From contig JAIWOH010000073.1 in NCBI GenBank assembly GCA_020216985.1, positions 1 through 10,000 on the forward strand: a DNA stretch of 10,000 bases. The letters run 5' to 3'. A program made the translations under genes and the position numbers. Shown here one piece after another: positions 1-6,626 of the stretch. How positions within the stretch are numbered: the first letter of the stretch is position 1; each line of letters opens with the position of its first letter. Source of the stretch: Nitrospira sp. GTDB lineage: Bacteria > Nitrospirota > Nitrospiria > Nitrospirales > Nitrospiraceae. The notes beneath the pieces are model-generated. The model did no database searches and was not told the origin of the DNA. It saw only the letters and a list, made by a program, of their open reading frames with translations.

Positions 1-410
1 GTGAACTCCTGCTGAACGGCGAATCCATACGAATCCAGCCTCAGATCGCCGTGAATGGCGGACGGCCAGGGCACCACGGCGCGCCACTGCCCCGTCGTTC
101 CCAAGAACTGAATCAGTAAAGACCCGACCATGCGCGTCGGCTGCTCCGCCCATTGATTCACGGCATAGTATTCGACCTCGTAGGGCCGTTTCACATACGC
201 CATCTTGGTCGTGTCATAGCCAGGCTCGGCTTGGGGTGTCCCCACGAACAGGAGAGGAGCGTCAGCGGCAGGTCGGCGAACCTCCCGATTCTGGTCCACA
301 CTCAGCCGATAGGTGTGCGCCGGCTCGGTCGCCGTCTGAGGGGCCAAACAGCCGCCCAGCGTCAGCATAAGCCATGCGCTTCCGATCACGTGCGCCATCC
401 GCCGCGTCAT
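1..410 (-). CDS. ABC-type transport auxiliary lipoprotein (PqiC/ABC_trans_aux-like), 3' end beyond window
   Basis: I translated this ORF by hand: 136 codons are visible and it runs off the left edge without a stop. The N-terminus has two Arg pairs, a hydrophobic stretch and a lipobox-like LGGC with the candidate lipidated Cys at residue 21, so the mature protein should be a lipoprotein. After that comes a YRLSVD strand typical of the opening of the ABC-transport auxiliary family. Further on are the segment KRPYEVEYYAVNQWAEQP and a region where strands alternate, both usual for that family. In known systems such lipoproteins sit at the outer membrane and partner an MCE protein. The gene comes last after permease, ATPase and MCE genes, which supports that role. 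The start at 410 is chosen because GGAGGAGG lies 10 bases upstream; an in-frame ATG pair further upstream overlaps or precedes that site. The family call rests on pattern memory and context, not on a search. Confidence 0.83.
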   Translation of the reverse strand, partial: MTRRMAHVIGSAWLMLTLGGCLAPQTATEPAHTYRLSVDQNREVRRPAADAPLLFVGTPQAEPGYDTTKMAYVKRPYEVEYYAVNQWAEQPTRMVGSLLIQFLGTTGQWRAVVPWPSAIHGDLRLDSYGFAVQQEF

Positions 411-420
411 CGACAGGGTT

Positions 421-428
421 CCTCCTCC
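421..428 (-). promoter_or_regulatory. Shine-Dalgarno deciding the start of the auxiliary lipoprotein gene
   Basis: The minus strand reads GGAGGAGG here, 10 bases before the ATG at 410. In-frame ATG codons immediately upstream of it would place the ribosome site inside the coding region, so the ATG at 410 is preferred. Spacing is a little long but acceptable. Confidence 0.5.
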
Positions 429-500
429 GTTCATCATGTCACGATGGGCCTTTCCCAACTCCGCCGTCCCGCTACACCGACCACGATCGCCTCGGGCACG

Positions 501-1466
501 CTATTCCCCCGGACCGCGGCGGGGGGGGGTCTTGCCGAACACCAGGGCATTGGGCTCCCGCTCCAAATCTTGAGCCACACGGGTCAGGATGTTCGCCAAT
601 TGTCTCAATTCCGTCACCAGCATGGCCGCCTCGGGCAACGTCTGCTTGGAGAAACGCTCCAATTCCGTCCGATTTTCATCAACAATGGCATGCACCGACC
701 GACTGGTTTTGGCCAGCTCCTCCGTCATCGCGCTGAACGACGCGGCGCTTTGGTTGATGCGCGCCACCAGCATCGGCACCTCCTCATGGAGCAACGTGGT
801 CACCTTGACCAGATGTTCCGCGCTTTGGGATGCGTCGTGCAAGGTGGTTTCAACTTCCCCCCTGTGCACCGCGATGGAATGAACGATTTCCGACAATTCT
901 TTGATCGTCCGCTTCACGGCCAGACGATTCTCTTCGTCCAATGTTTCCGACGCGCCCTTGGCCAACGATTCCAAACTCGCCAGCAAATTCGTCAGCCCCT
1001 TGTCGGACAAGAGACGGGAAATCGCCTCATCCAATCGGAAGAACAATGGCGAGGGCCCGGTCTTGATGACGGGATATTCCTGCCCCTCCAATGCAACTAG
1101 CGGGGGGGCTTCCTTACTGCCACCGGTCAGATTGATCGTGGCCAGGCCGGTCAATCCCTGCGTTTCGAGCACGGCGACCGTGTCGGTTTTGATCGGCGTC
1201 CCCCTGACGATGTCTAAGATCAACCGAACCTCTTCCGGATTGTCGGGATTAAGCGAGATGCTCCGCACCCGGCCGACATCGACGCCGCGATATTTGACGG
1301 TGGAATCCTCGCTCAAGCCGGCCACCGATTCCCGAAAATAGGCTTCGTACCGGTCGTACACCCCCCGGTAGTCCATCTTCCCCAGCCACAGGATGCCGAT
1401 CAGAGCCGCGGCGCCGAGAATCGCCACGAACGAACCGACGAGAATATAGTTGACCTTCGGTTCCAT
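501..1466 (-). CDS. MCE-domain (MlaD-like) lipid-transport substrate-binding protein
   Basis: This is a 321-residue protein with one N-terminal membrane anchor (about residues 7-29) after a short MEPKVNY start. It is followed by an MCE/MlaD domain at about 36-116, including the core GLSEDSTVKYRGVDVGRV and the downstream GLTGLATINLTGG. A long, mostly helical, probably coiled-coil segment covers about 145-300, and the tail is Pro/Arg rich. MCE proteins form hexameric rings or tubes that carry lipids between membranes. At 321 residues this is longer than the compact MlaD of E. coli (about 180) and fits the longer single-MCE proteins with helical extensions. It lies 92 bases downstream of the ATPase gene. 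The ATG at 1466 has a weak GGGGA site 6 bases upstream. The last codons cross a run of nine C, which would make only the extreme C-terminus sensitive to slippage. The family call is firm; the substrate is inferred to be phospholipid. Confidence 0.94.
   Translation of the reverse strand: MEPKVNYILVGSFVAILGAAALIGILWLGKMDYRGVYDRYEAYFRESVAGLSEDSTVKYRGVDVGRVRSISLNPDNPEEVRLILDIVRGTPIKTDTVAVLETQGLTGLATINLTGGSKEAPPLVALEGQEYPVIKTGPSPLFFRLDEAISRLLSDKGLTNLLASLESLAKGASETLDEENRLAVKRTIKELSEIVHSIAVHRGEVETTLHDASQSAEHLVKVTTLLHEEVPMLVARINQSAASFSAMTEELAKTSRSVHAIVDENRTELERFSKQTLPEAAMLVTELRQLANILTRVAQDLEREPNALVFGKTPPRRGPGE
521..529. repeat. Nine-base G/C homopolymer inside the 3' end of the MCE gene
   Basis: The plus strand has nine consecutive G (nine C in the coding strand), encoding part of the Thr-Pro-Pro-Arg tail about ten codons before the MCE stop. 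The frame as given ends in a sensible GPGE-stop tail, so the count looks correct. Confidence 0.9.
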
Positions 1467-1558
1467 CTAATTTCCCCGCCTGCAATCAGCTTGTCCCTCG
1501 TGACTCGCACGACTCCGGCATCAGGAACGTCGGACATGCCGTTCTCGGTTGGGAGTGC

Positions 1559-2368
1559 TCAGTTGCCGGCCTTCAGTTGATTCCACATGGCCTGTTCGTG
1601 GGCCGCCCGCCCGCGCGGGCCGTGGAAATATTCACGGATGATCGGATCATCCGACTGAGACAGTTCCTGCATGGTCCCGACGCCCAACACCCGACCGTCG
1701 CCCAACACCGCCACGCGCGTGGAGATCCGCCAGAGGGAGTCAAGGTCGTGCGTGACCATGACCACCGTCAGCCCCAAATGCGTTTTCAAGGAGAGGACCA
1801 GGTCGTCGAATCCCGCCGCGATGATCGGGTCCAATCCGGCGGTCGGCTCGTCCAAGAAGACCAATTCGGGGTCCATCACGATGGCCCGCGCCAGCGCGGC
1901 CCGCCGTCTCATGCCGCCGCTCAGCTCGTTGGGATACTTGCCTGCACTGTCGGGGGGCAATCCCACCATCGCGATCTTGATCTCGACGATCTCTCGAATC
2001 AGTTTGGGACGCAGATTCGTGTGCTCCCGCAAGGGCACGGCCACATTCTCCGCCAGCGTCAGGGAGCTGAAGAGCGCGCCGTGCTGAAACATCACGCCGA
2101 ATCGACGGTGGATCCCCCCGCCGTTGCTCACATCGAGTTGCCGGCTATCGACCCCAAACAAACGAATGGTTCCGCTCGAAGGAGTCGTGAGCCCGAGAAT
2201 CTCCCGCAGCAGGGTGGACTTCCCGCAGCCGTTGCCCCCCGCGATGACGAACACTTCTCCCTGATTGATCGTCAGGCTCACGTCTTGATGGACGACGGCT
2301 TTCCCGAACTTGGTCGAGACGTGGCTGACCTCGATGACCGGCGTCCCGGCTGGAGCGGTGGATGGCAT
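1559..2368 (-). CDS. MlaF-type ABC transporter ATP-binding protein
   Basis: This 269-residue nucleotide-binding subunit energises the lipid transporter at the cytoplasmic face of the inner membrane. All ABC ATPase motifs are present in order: Walker A GGNGCGKST at 44-52, Q-loop Gln 95 in MFQHGALF, signature LSGGM at 149-153, Walker B LVFLDE at 169-174 followed by the D-loop, and switch His 207 in VTHD. MFQHGALFSSLTLAENVA and LSGGMRRRAALARA are typical of the MlaF/TTG2A branch. Walker A has Asn at the position where that branch most often has Ser, which should be tolerated. The C-terminal tail (from about 246, YFHGPRGRAAHEQ) resembles the short regulatory extension seen in MlaF proteins. The ATG is one base after the permease stop, with GGTGGGA inside the permease end as a likely ribosome site, so the two are almost certainly co-translated. 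Confidence 0.95.
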   Translation of the reverse strand: MPSTAPAGTPVIEVSHVSTKFGKAVVHQDVSLTINQGEVFVIAGGNGCGKSTLLREILGLTTPSSGTIRLFGVDSRQLDVSNGGGIHRRFGVMFQHGALFSSLTLAENVAVPLREHTNLRPKLIREIVEIKIAMVGLPPDSAGKYPNELSGGMRRRAALARAIVMDPELVFLDEPTAGLDPIIAAGFDDLVLSLKTHLGLTVVMVTHDLDSLWRISTRVAVLGDGRVLGVGTMQELSQSDDPIIREYFHGPRGRAAHEQAMWNQLKAGN

Positions 2369-2369
2369 C

Positions 2370-3485
2370 TTAGAGGTCCCACCAACTCGTCACGACGCTG
2401 CAAATGGCATCGAACACGATGACTAGAAAAATGCTCTGCACAACGCTGATCGTCGTGTGTCTCCCCACGTCGTCCACGCCCCCTCTGATCTGAAACCCCT
2501 GATAACAACCGACCAGCGCGATAATGACGGCGAAGAACGGCGCCTTCGCGAGGCCGATCAACAAATGCCGCACCGCGACCGCTTCATCGAACCGATCAAG
2601 AAATTCGGCGAAGCTGACGTTCAGTTGGCCCGACGCAATGAGCATGCCCCCAAAGACGCCGAGGATGTCCGCATAGACCGTGAGCAGCGGCAACGTGAGC
2701 ACCAGGGCGAATGTCCTGGGCAACACCAGCAGATTGATCGGCGAGATGCCGAGCGTGCGGACCGCATCCAATTCTTCCGTCACCTTCATCGTCCCGATCT
2801 CGGCGGCATAGGCCGACCCCGATCGGCCGGCGATCAGGATCGCCACGATCAACGGTGCGATCTCCCTGAGCAGCGAAATGCCGACCAGGTCGACGATGAA
2901 GATGTTGGTGCCGAATTTGCGCAATTGCTCGGCCCCCTGGTACGCGATCACGACGCCGACAAGAAACGTCAACAGGCCGGTGATCGGCAAGGCGCGCACA
3001 CCGTCGAATTCCACGACGCGGAGCATGGCCCGCCATCGGATCAGCCGAGGCTGCAGAAGGGATTGGCCGATGGCGACGGTCGTCTCTCCCAAAAAGGCGA
3101 GTGCGCGAATCACCCCGTCCGTTTTAATCTTGACGGATTGAAGCGGCGGCTTCTCCCATCCGGCCTGTTGAGCCGGGGAAGCGTGGTTGAGCCGCGTCTT
3201 CGCTTGGACCATCCGAACCAGCTCGGCGAACTCCGGCTTGAGCCCTCGGACCGAAACGGCCTTCTCCCTGCGAACGAGATCGTTCTCGATCCGCTGCAAC
3301 AACAACGCCCCGCCCGTATCCATGGCGGTCACCTCGCCGACGTCACAGATCACCTCCGATGCCGCGGGCCACCGAAGCCGCTCAATGCGGCGTTCCAGGT
3401 CGTTCAGATTCGACAAGGTCCAGGCTCCCCGGCACTGTACCACGTTGCCGCTCACGGAAATACTGGTCTGCTGATCAACCGGCAT
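2370..3485 (-). CDS. STAS-domain-fused MlaE-family ABC transporter permease
   Basis: The protein is 371 residues from the ATG at 3485. Residues about 5-97 look like a STAS domain (SGNVVQCRGAWTLSNL, then VICDVGEVTAMDTGGALLL), the role played by separate MlaB in E. coli. Residues about 115-371 form an MlaE permease: a long amphipathic helix, several membrane spans, GRSGSAYAAEIGTMKVTEE near 220-238 and the coupling segment EELDAVRTLGISPINLLVLPR. It also has the late motif QIRGGVDDVGRHTTISVV. It should dimerise in the inner membrane and pass lipid to or from the MCE protein encoded downstream. The start is uncertain. The frame stays open to a TTG at 3590, 15 bases after the ftsH stop, but that TTG has a badly spaced GAGG and the extra residues encode a repetitive HGPGDGP segment. 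The ATG at 3485 sits just before STAS homology starts, with only a weak GGA upstream. Confidence 0.92.
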   Translation of the reverse strand: MPVDQQTSISVSGNVVQCRGAWTLSNLNDLERRIERLRWPAASEVICDVGEVTAMDTGGALLLQRIENDLVRREKAVSVRGLKPEFAELVRMVQAKTRLNHASPAQQAGWEKPPLQSVKIKTDGVIRALAFLGETTVAIGQSLLQPRLIRWRAMLRVVEFDGVRALPITGLLTFLVGVVIAYQGAEQLRKFGTNIFIVDLVGISLLREIAPLIVAILIAGRSGSAYAAEIGTMKVTEELDAVRTLGISPINLLVLPRTFALVLTLPLLTVYADILGVFGGMLIASGQLNVSFAEFLDRFDEAVAVRHLLIGLAKAPFFAVIIALVGCYQGFQIRGGVDDVGRHTTISVVQSIFLVIVFDAICSVVTSWWDL

Positions 3486-3528
3486 GGTCCGTTGGCATGG
3501 TCCATCGCCTGGTCCATGGGCATGGTCC
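3481..3528. repeat. Cluster of GGACCATGCC-like direct repeats at the permease start
   Basis: The plus strand has GGCATGGTCC exactly at 3481-3490, 3494-3503 and 3519-3528, plus a partial copy with CTGGTCCAT at 3509-3517. The TGGTCC cores start at 3485, 3498, 3510 and 3523, a period of 12-13 bases. On the coding strand these read GGACCATGCC and create several ATG codons around the likely permease start, only the last of which is in the permease frame. Confidence 0.65.
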
Positions 3529-3605
3529 AGGACAGACAAACGGATTTTCTGATCGATGTGGCAGCCATCGCCGAGACGTTGGTTGACCAAACCTCGGAGG
3601 CCCGC

Positions 3606-5408
3606 TCATACTTTCTCCATAATGGCTTGGAGATCCGGTCCGCTGATCACTTCCCGCTCCAACAAGAGCTTCGCCCCCTGTTGCAAGGCAGCTTTTTTCG
3701 CTTCCAGTAGCCGTTTCACCCGCTCATACTGTTCATCGACGATGCGGCGCACCTCGCAATCGATCTCCCTGGCCGTCTGCTCGGAATAATCGCCTTTCTC
3801 GGATCCCACCGAGATCTGGAGAAACTGCGGCTGCCGATCTCGCTCCAGCGCAATGGTCCCCAGTTTGTCGCTCATGCCGTAGGCCTTGACCATGCTCTTG
3901 GCGATGTCCGTGGCCTTCACCAGATCGTTTTGCGCGCCGGTCGAGGCTTCGCCGAAAGTCAATTCCTCAGCGATCCGACCGCCCAACAGAACGGCGATCT
4001 TATTCTCAAGTTCGGACTTGGTCATGAGAAACCGGTCTTCCGTGGGAAGTTGAAGCGTGTAGCCCAGCGCGGCGACGCCGCGAGGAATGATCGAAATTTT
4101 CTGGACCTGGTCCGCTCCCGGGACAGACAAGGCGACCAAGGCATGGCCCGTCTCATGATAGGCGACTCGTTCCTTCTCCATTTTATTGAGCACACGATTC
4201 TTCTTTTCCAACCCGGCGATGACGCGCTCCACCGCCTCCTGCAATTCGGACGCCCCGACCTTGTCCTTGCCACGCCGCACGGACAACAATGCCGCCTCGT
4301 TGATGACGTTCGCCAAATCGGCTCCCGAAAATCCCGGCGTCATGGCCGCCACGGCATCCAGATCGGCGTCGGCGCCCAACGCCACCTGTTTGGCATGCAC
4401 GCGCAAGATAGCCAGGCGGCCGAGCTTGTCCGGACGATCGACCGTCACATGGCGATCGAACCGGCCCGCGCGGAGCAGCGCCGGGTCCAAAATCTCCGGC
4501 CGATTGGTCGCCGCCATGAGGATCACGCCGACGCGGGGGTCGAAGCCGTCCATTTCGACCAGGAGCTGGTTCAACGTCTGTTCCCGCTCTTCGTGCGCCA
4601 TCGGTCCCATGCCGCGCGCCTTCCCCAGCGCGTCGAGCTCATCGATAAAAATGATGCAGGGCGCTTTCGTCTTGGCTTGCTCGAAGAGATCCCGCACACG
4701 GGCGGCGCCGACGCCCACGAACATTTCAACGAACTCCGACCCGCTGATGCTGAAAAACGGCACGCCCGCTTCTCCCGCCACCGCCTTGGCCAGCAACGTT
4801 TTCCCGGTTCCCGGCGGGCCGACCAGCAGAATCCCCTTCGGGATTTTCCCGCCCAGTTTCGTGAACTTCTCGGGAGTCTTGAGGAACTCGATCACCTCGC
4901 GCAACTCTTCTTTCGCCTCGTCCACGCCGGCGACGTCGGAAAACCGCACCTTGATGTCCTTCTCCATGTATATCTTCGCTTTGGACTGGCCCACCTGCAT
5001 GAACCCGCCCTGGGCCTGGCCCATTCGGCGAAGAATGAACATCCAAATCCCAACAAAAAGTGCAACCGGCACGATCCACGACAGAAGATCGCGCCAGAAC
5101 GTACTTTCAATCACGCCGGCAAACTCGACGCCATGAGCGTTGAGCTCGCGCACCAGATCGGGGTCCTCGACGCGCACCGTCGTGAACAACTGTCCGACCT
5201 TTTCTTCCCCTTGCGGCTTCAGCTTTCCCGTAAGCATGTGGCTGGTGACCGCCACCTCCGCCACCTTGCCCTCCTTCACCCATTTTTTGAACTGGCTGTA
5301 GGGAACCTCTTCGACCTTGTTCATGGCCACGATAAGGTCGTGCACCAACACCACGGCCATGATGGCAAGGAAGATATACCAAATGGAGAAGGAGACTTTG
5401 TTGTTCAT
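3606..5408 (-). CDS. ftsH: ATP-dependent zinc metalloprotease FtsH
   Basis: This 600-residue inner-membrane AAA+ protease extracts and degrades membrane proteins and some soluble regulators. Membrane spans are at about 8-28 and 107-127, with a periplasmic domain between them. The AAA module has Walker A GPPGTGKT (197-204), the pore loop MFVGVGAA (229-236), Walker B IIFIDE (252-257) and the second region of homology [19 protein letters not shown] (301-319). The protease has the HETGH zinc site at 418-422 with the likely third ligand Asp 495 in GAQND. Catalytic residues are all present and length is normal. The loop after Walker B reads [16 protein letters not shown], unlike the Gly-rich GRQRGAGLGGGHDEREQ of the E. 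coli type, which hints at a second FtsH paralogue class. The frame is open much further upstream, overlapping the DUF1207 gene, but homology begins only here. The gap to the upstream stop is 50 bases with no terminator. Confidence 0.97.
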   Translation of the reverse strand: MNNKVSFSIWYIFLAIMAVVLVHDLIVAMNKVEEVPYSQFKKWVKEGKVAEVAVTSHMLTGKLKPQGEEKVGQLFTTVRVEDPDLVRELNAHGVEFAGVIESTFWRDLLSWIVPVALFVGIWMFILRRMGQAQGGFMQVGQSKAKIYMEKDIKVRFSDVAGVDEAKEELREVIEFLKTPEKFTKLGGKIPKGILLVGPPGTGKTLLAKAVAGEAGVPFFSISGSEFVEMFVGVGAARVRDLFEQAKTKAPCIIFIDELDALGKARGMGPMAHEEREQTLNQLLVEMDGFDPRVGVILMAATNRPEILDPALLRAGRFDRHVTVDRPDKLGRLAILRVHAKQVALGADADLDAVAAMTPGFSGADLANVINEAALLSVRRGKDKVGASELQEAVERVIAGLEKKNRVLNKMEKERVAYHETGHALVALSVPGADQVQKISIIPRGVAALGYTLQLPTEDRFLMTKSELENKIAVLLGGRIAEELTFGEASTGAQNDLVKATDIAKSMVKAYGMSDKLGTIALERDRQPQFLQISVGSEKGDYSEQTAREIDCEVRRIVDEQYERVKRLLEAKKAALQQGAKLLLEREVISGPDLQAIMEKV

Positions 5409-5418
5409 CGGCGGCATC

Positions 5419-5424
5419 CCTCCT
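5419..5424 (-). promoter_or_regulatory. Shine-Dalgarno AGGAGG for ftsH
   Basis: AGGAGG on the minus strand lies 10 bases before the ATG at 5408 but only one base before the in-frame ATG at 5417, so 5408 is preferred. A further in-frame ATG at 5435 has a G-rich stretch upstream and cannot be fully excluded. Confidence 0.5.
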
Positions 5425-5458
5425 GTTGGTTTCATGGTATCCACCCCCGATTCAACAC

Positions 5459-6418
5459 CTAAAAGATAAAGTAGCCTCCCACGCCGATCGCTTCGATCTT
5501 TTGATTGATAAAAAACTGTCCGTACGGATTGTGGCCGTAATAATAAGCGGCCATAATCCGAAACCGCCGTTGCGAATCCGGTCGAGACCATTCGAACCCG
5601 CCGAGCACGCTGGTGTCGATGAGCCAACCGTGTTGCTCCAGCGACTTGAAGTCGGCGGACAGCAGGGGCGTCACCGCCAGACGGTTCAGGAACGTGAACG
5701 GCCCCGGCATGGCCAGCGAGGGGGCTCGCGCCTCGAATCCCCACTGAAGCCGCAACCGATCCACCGTATCCGGTTCACGATGCACGAGAACGCCGCCTCC
5801 TCCATACAGGCGCAGCCACCGGTAATCATAAGACAGAATCCCGTCCACCTCCTCGAACGAGATGGTCAGCCGCCGAAACCCTGTTCCTTGGTTCCTCTCC
5901 AAGAATTCATCGCCCAAGTGACTGCTCTGGTGATAATACCGCAGTCGCGCCGACCAATTCCCCGATCGCCAGGACAGGGGGATGCCCACGTTGAAATCGG
6001 TGTTCATCAACTCGGCGTTCTTCTGATCCAAATTGAACTGGGCAAAGATGCCCGTCAACAGCCCCACCTGCCAACCGTCGCACCCTTGCCGCCTCGTATA
6101 AAAGCCGAAGTTTTCGCCGATGGCCACCGAGCCCCAATTGAAAGACGATCCGCCGTTGCGCGGGCGGAAATGCTGCCAGATCGCAAAGAACTGCGGCTGT
6201 TTCGGATCGGCCATGAGCGGGCGAAACACGTCGTCGGAGGGAAACGCCTCACTGGTCCTCCGATTGTCGCTTTGGCCGAACCGACAATCTCGAACTGGTT
6301 CAGGCTGTTTCTCACCTTGTTTCGCGTCCTGTTGATCCGCGTAGGCCGATCCGGCCAACAAGACTGCCACCCCGACGATGCCGATCGCCCATAATGAAAT
6401 CGCTCTTCTCCGATTCAT
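5459..6418 (-). CDS. DUF1207-type predicted outer-membrane beta-barrel protein
   Basis: The protein has 319 residues. A clear Sec signal peptide is visible: MNRRR, a hydrophobic core at about 7-23, and an AYA cleavage site after residue 27. The mature start contains FPSDDVFRPLMADPKQPQF (about 59-77), which I recognise as the hallmark opening of DUF1207 proteins. The rest alternates aromatic and polar residues in strand-sized blocks, such as RLRYYHQSSH, YDYRWLRLYGGGG and FRIMAAYYYGHNPYG. The last residue is Phe after GGYFIF, as expected for recognition by the BAM machinery. The biochemical function of this family is not known to me. The ATG at 6418 follows a GAGGGAGG ribosome site. The gene lies 50 bases upstream of ftsH with no visible terminator, so the two are probably co-transcribed; a lipid or envelope-stress connection is inference from context only. 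Confidence 0.85.
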   Translation of the reverse strand: MNRRRAISLWAIGIVGVAVLLAGSAYADQQDAKQGEKQPEPVRDCRFGQSDNRRTSEAFPSDDVFRPLMADPKQPQFFAIWQHFRPRNGGSSFNWGSVAIGENFGFYTRRQGCDGWQVGLLTGIFAQFNLDQKNAELMNTDFNVGIPLSWRSGNWSARLRYYHQSSHLGDEFLERNQGTGFRRLTISFEEVDGILSYDYRWLRLYGGGGVLVHREPDTVDRLRLQWGFEARAPSLAMPGPFTFLNRLAVTPLLSADFKSLEQHGWLIDTSVLGGFEWSRPDSQRRFRIMAAYYYGHNPYGQFFINQKIEAIGVGGYFIF

Positions 6419-6626
6419 GGCCTCCCTCTATGCTGAGATCTTTTTGATTAATCCTTGCCTGCAGACGCACGAAACCCTTCATTCGATAGCATATTTCCCC
6501 CGCGAAGTTCACATGTTTTTCCGAGGGCCTTGCGACTCACCATCTCCCCGAACACACGACCCTCCTCTTCTCGAGGCCCGTTCAGCAACTCCGCAACTGC
6601 GACACACGAGGCAAGACACGATCGGG

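Noticed and set aside
153..1100. Plus-strand open frame opposite the lipoprotein and MCE genes
   Set aside because: It spans the gap between two well-supported minus-strand genes and has no domain; an antisense shadow.
1498..1512. Perfect inverted repeat TCGTG-5-CACGA between the ATPase and MCE genes
   Set aside because: The stem is only 5 bp and has no T-run, so it does not look like a terminator. Such short repeats are common by chance in GC-rich DNA.
2457..3710. Long plus-strand open frame opposite the permease gene
   Set aside because: It is antisense to a gene with unmistakable STAS and MlaE motifs. The translation is rich in Arg, His, Gln and Asp without any domain, as expected from the complement of GC-rich coding DNA.
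3930..5462. 510-codon plus-strand open frame opposite ftsH
   Set aside because: It is the complement of FtsH catalytic motifs. Its composition is His/Arg/Asp rich, with no recognisable domain and no convincing ribosome site.
5409..5744. Upstream in-frame extension of FtsH by 112 residues
   Set aside because: It would overlap the DUF1207 coding region, the extra residues have no FtsH homology, and the AGGAGG site points to the start at 5408.
6480..6500. TATGCT/TATC box on the minus strand before the DUF1207 gene as a promoter
   Set aside because: There is an AT-rich -10-like sequence but no matching -35 at normal spacing; not enough to call a promoter.
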